A stretch of 6,328 nucleotides of DNA from the NCBI GenBank assembly GCA_013349595.1, contig DUZI01000328.1, positions 1 through 6,328 on the forward strand. The letters run 5' to 3'. The position numbers and the translations under genes are program-made. Shown here piece after piece: positions 5,796 to 6,328 of the stretch (its first letter is position 1; every line of letters begins with the position of its first letter). The stretch is from Nitrospirota bacterium. GTDB taxonomy: Bacteria > Nitrospirota > Thermodesulfovibrionia > Thermodesulfovibrionales > Dissulfurispiraceae. The notes under the pieces were generated by a model, which was not told where the DNA came from, did no database searches, and saw only the letters and a list, made by a program, of their open reading frames with translations.

Positions 5796-5946
5796 TATGA
5801 TATTCCTTCAATGAATTTTCATATATAAATTTTGCCCCTCTGAAAATGGCTAAAGTATTTTCTAAACTAATTAGATTATGGATGAAAATTTTATCAATCA
5901 TAGGGGTTAATTCAAGTAATTTTGATTTTGTTAGTGAATGAGAATA
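5788..5946 (-). pseudogene. Unassigned C-terminal fragment, faintly like a zinc-type alcohol dehydrogenase tail
   Basis: The minus strand is open for 52 codons between a TAG (5949-5947) and a TGA (5790-5788). It reads KSKLLELTPMIDKIFIHN, LISLENTLAIFRGAKF and YENSLKEYHNV; an internal ATG is at 5901 but has no ribosome binding site. The pattern 'LI.H.L.LE.TL..FR......SLK' faintly recalls the end of GroES-like zinc-binding dehydrogenases, which would make it the last 40-50 residues of a roughly 340-residue enzyme. This is weak and no active-site residue is present. Its stop overlaps the next start (ATGTTTGA, 5795-5788), the arrangement of translationally coupled operon genes, suggesting that the fragments once formed one minus-strand operon. 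Confidence 0.28.
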
Positions 5947-5991
5947 CTACAGAGGTTATAAAGTTATAAACATAAATCGCCTTTTGTCCTA

Positions 5992-6007
5992 TCCACAACC
6001 TTGTGGA
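5992..6007. repeat. Perfect short palindrome TCCACAA-CC-TTGTGGA
   Basis: Seven-base arms flank two central bases. It begins 13 bases after the stop of the minus-strand CopZ-like gene and could fold into a six-pair stem with a four-base loop in its transcript. No T-tract follows, so it may be a weak terminator or a protein-binding site. It is listed because it is perfect and stands out in AT-rich sequence. Confidence 0.35.
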
Positions 6008-6020
6008 CATCACCAAGACA

Positions 6021-6185
6021 TCAACGAAACTCGGGATGATTGAATTGACAATTACAACCGCCTTTTTTCTTTGCCTCGGTTATCATGGAAAGTATTGTGG
6101 AAGAGCCTTTATTGGAGATAACATCATCAATAATGTCTTGTTCAGTGAAGTTAAAGCAATAGCAAATTTTCTTTGGTTGTTTCAA
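6021..6185 (-). CDS. Small CopZ-like / BFD-type [2Fe-2S] protein (54 aa)
   Basis: From a TTG at 6185 the minus strand encodes 54 residues: MKQPKKICYCFNFTEQDI, then IDDVISNKGSSTILSM and ITEAKKKGGCNCQFNHPEFR. The CYCF-[FY]TE-DI opening, a GxSTI helix and the closing 'KxGGCNC..NP' match the [2Fe-2S] domain found in the N-terminal part of Archaeoglobus-type CopZ copper chaperones and in bacterioferritin-associated-ferredoxin-like proteins. Two CxC pairs (Cys8/Cys10 and Cys44/Cys46) supply four ligands. In CopZ a zinc domain precedes and a heavy-metal-associated domain follows; both are absent here, so this is a stand-alone Fe-S module. GGTGAT (6196-6191) lies five bases before the TTG. In-frame sequence ends just upstream at a TGA (6194-6192) with no ATG, so it is either an intact gene with a TTG start or the tail of a broken longer one. 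Confidence 0.6.
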   Translation of the reverse strand: MKQPKKICYCFNFTEQDIIDDVISNKGSSTILSMITEAKKKGGCNCQFNHPEFR

Positions 6186-6194
6186 ATCAAATCA

Positions 6195-6328
6195 CCACAG
6201 AAGGTATTATTCCAAGTAATAGCGAGAAAAATAGCAGACATCCTTGAAATACAACTCAGCACTCTGTATTACCATTCTGTTAAGGCTGAACAAGATATGT
6301 CTCTTGCTGAAATGATAAAAGATATAGC
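6195..6328 (+). pseudogene. IS3-like transposase fragment (runs off right edge)
   Basis: A plus-strand frame is open to the window edge; its last 35 or so codons read ARKIADILEIQLSTLYYHSV and then AEQDMSLAEMIKDI. 'I.DIL.I..STLYYH' followed by an acidic helix '..DM.L...I.DI' resembles the start of IS3-family OrfB, where a helix-turn-helix precedes the integrase core. No start codon with a ribosome binding site is visible, and upstream in the same frame lies only the antisense of the CopZ-like gene, so this is either a truncated copy or the left part of an element continuing beyond 6328. The DDE residues would lie outside. An unrelated helix-turn-helix protein is the alternative. Confidence 0.4.

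Noticed and set aside
1..6328. A novel defence or multi-gene system
   Set aside because: All full-length genes belong to known aromatic-metabolism families and the rest is remnants; nothing forms a new conserved multi-gene module.

Overview
The window comes from an AT-rich bacterial chromosome, probably an anaerobe or facultative anaerobe. The clues are a ferredoxin-dependent 2-oxoacid oxidoreductase subunit, a remnant resembling the end of a multihaem cytochrome, and a CopZ-type Fe-S protein. AGA, ATA and AAA codons are frequent. A Nitrospirota- or Desulfobacterota-like origin would fit, but this is an impression from gene content and was not computed.

Layout. (1) 1-100, minus strand: the first 33 codons of a GNAT-like acetyltransferase, running off the left edge, with a clear sigma-70-type promoter at 121-149. 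(2) 101-425: an intergenic region holding that promoter, a 145-bp element with long imperfect terminal inverted repeats and TA at both ends (214-358, MITE-like or a structured RNA), and a second sigma-70-type promoter (389-417) that ends only 8 bases before the pheA ATG. (3) 426-5253, plus strand: a tight four-gene operon, pheA - hisC-type aminotransferase - DAHP synthase - iorA, with gaps of 5, -1 and 0 bases, followed by a hairpin at 5281-5305. (4) 5254-6328: about 1 kb with no full-length gene of ordinary size. Read on the minus strand it is a small gene graveyard: a frameshifted cytochrome-like C-terminus, a TauE/SafE-like N-terminus, an unassigned C-terminal fragment and a probably intact 54-residue CopZ-like [2Fe-2S] protein. 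A plus-strand IS3-like transposase fragment runs off the right edge.

How the genes work together. DAHP synthase catalyses the first step of the shikimate pathway. The chorismate mutase/prephenate dehydratase converts chorismate to phenylpyruvate and carries the ACT domain that normally senses phenylalanine. The HisC-family aminotransferase probably transaminates phenylpyruvate, and possibly other aryl-pyruvates or histidinol phosphate. IorA acts on the same aryl-pyruvate pool, joining arylpyruvates to aryl-acetyl-CoA through ferredoxin. It lacks the usual C-terminal ferredoxin domain, and no iorB follows it in the window.

I see no CRISPR array, tRNA, rRNA, defence island or clearly new system. 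The observations most worth checking are the inverted-repeat element upstream of pheA, the near-leaderless operon promoter, the ferredoxin-less iorA inside a biosynthetic operon, and the collection of gene remnants at the right end.
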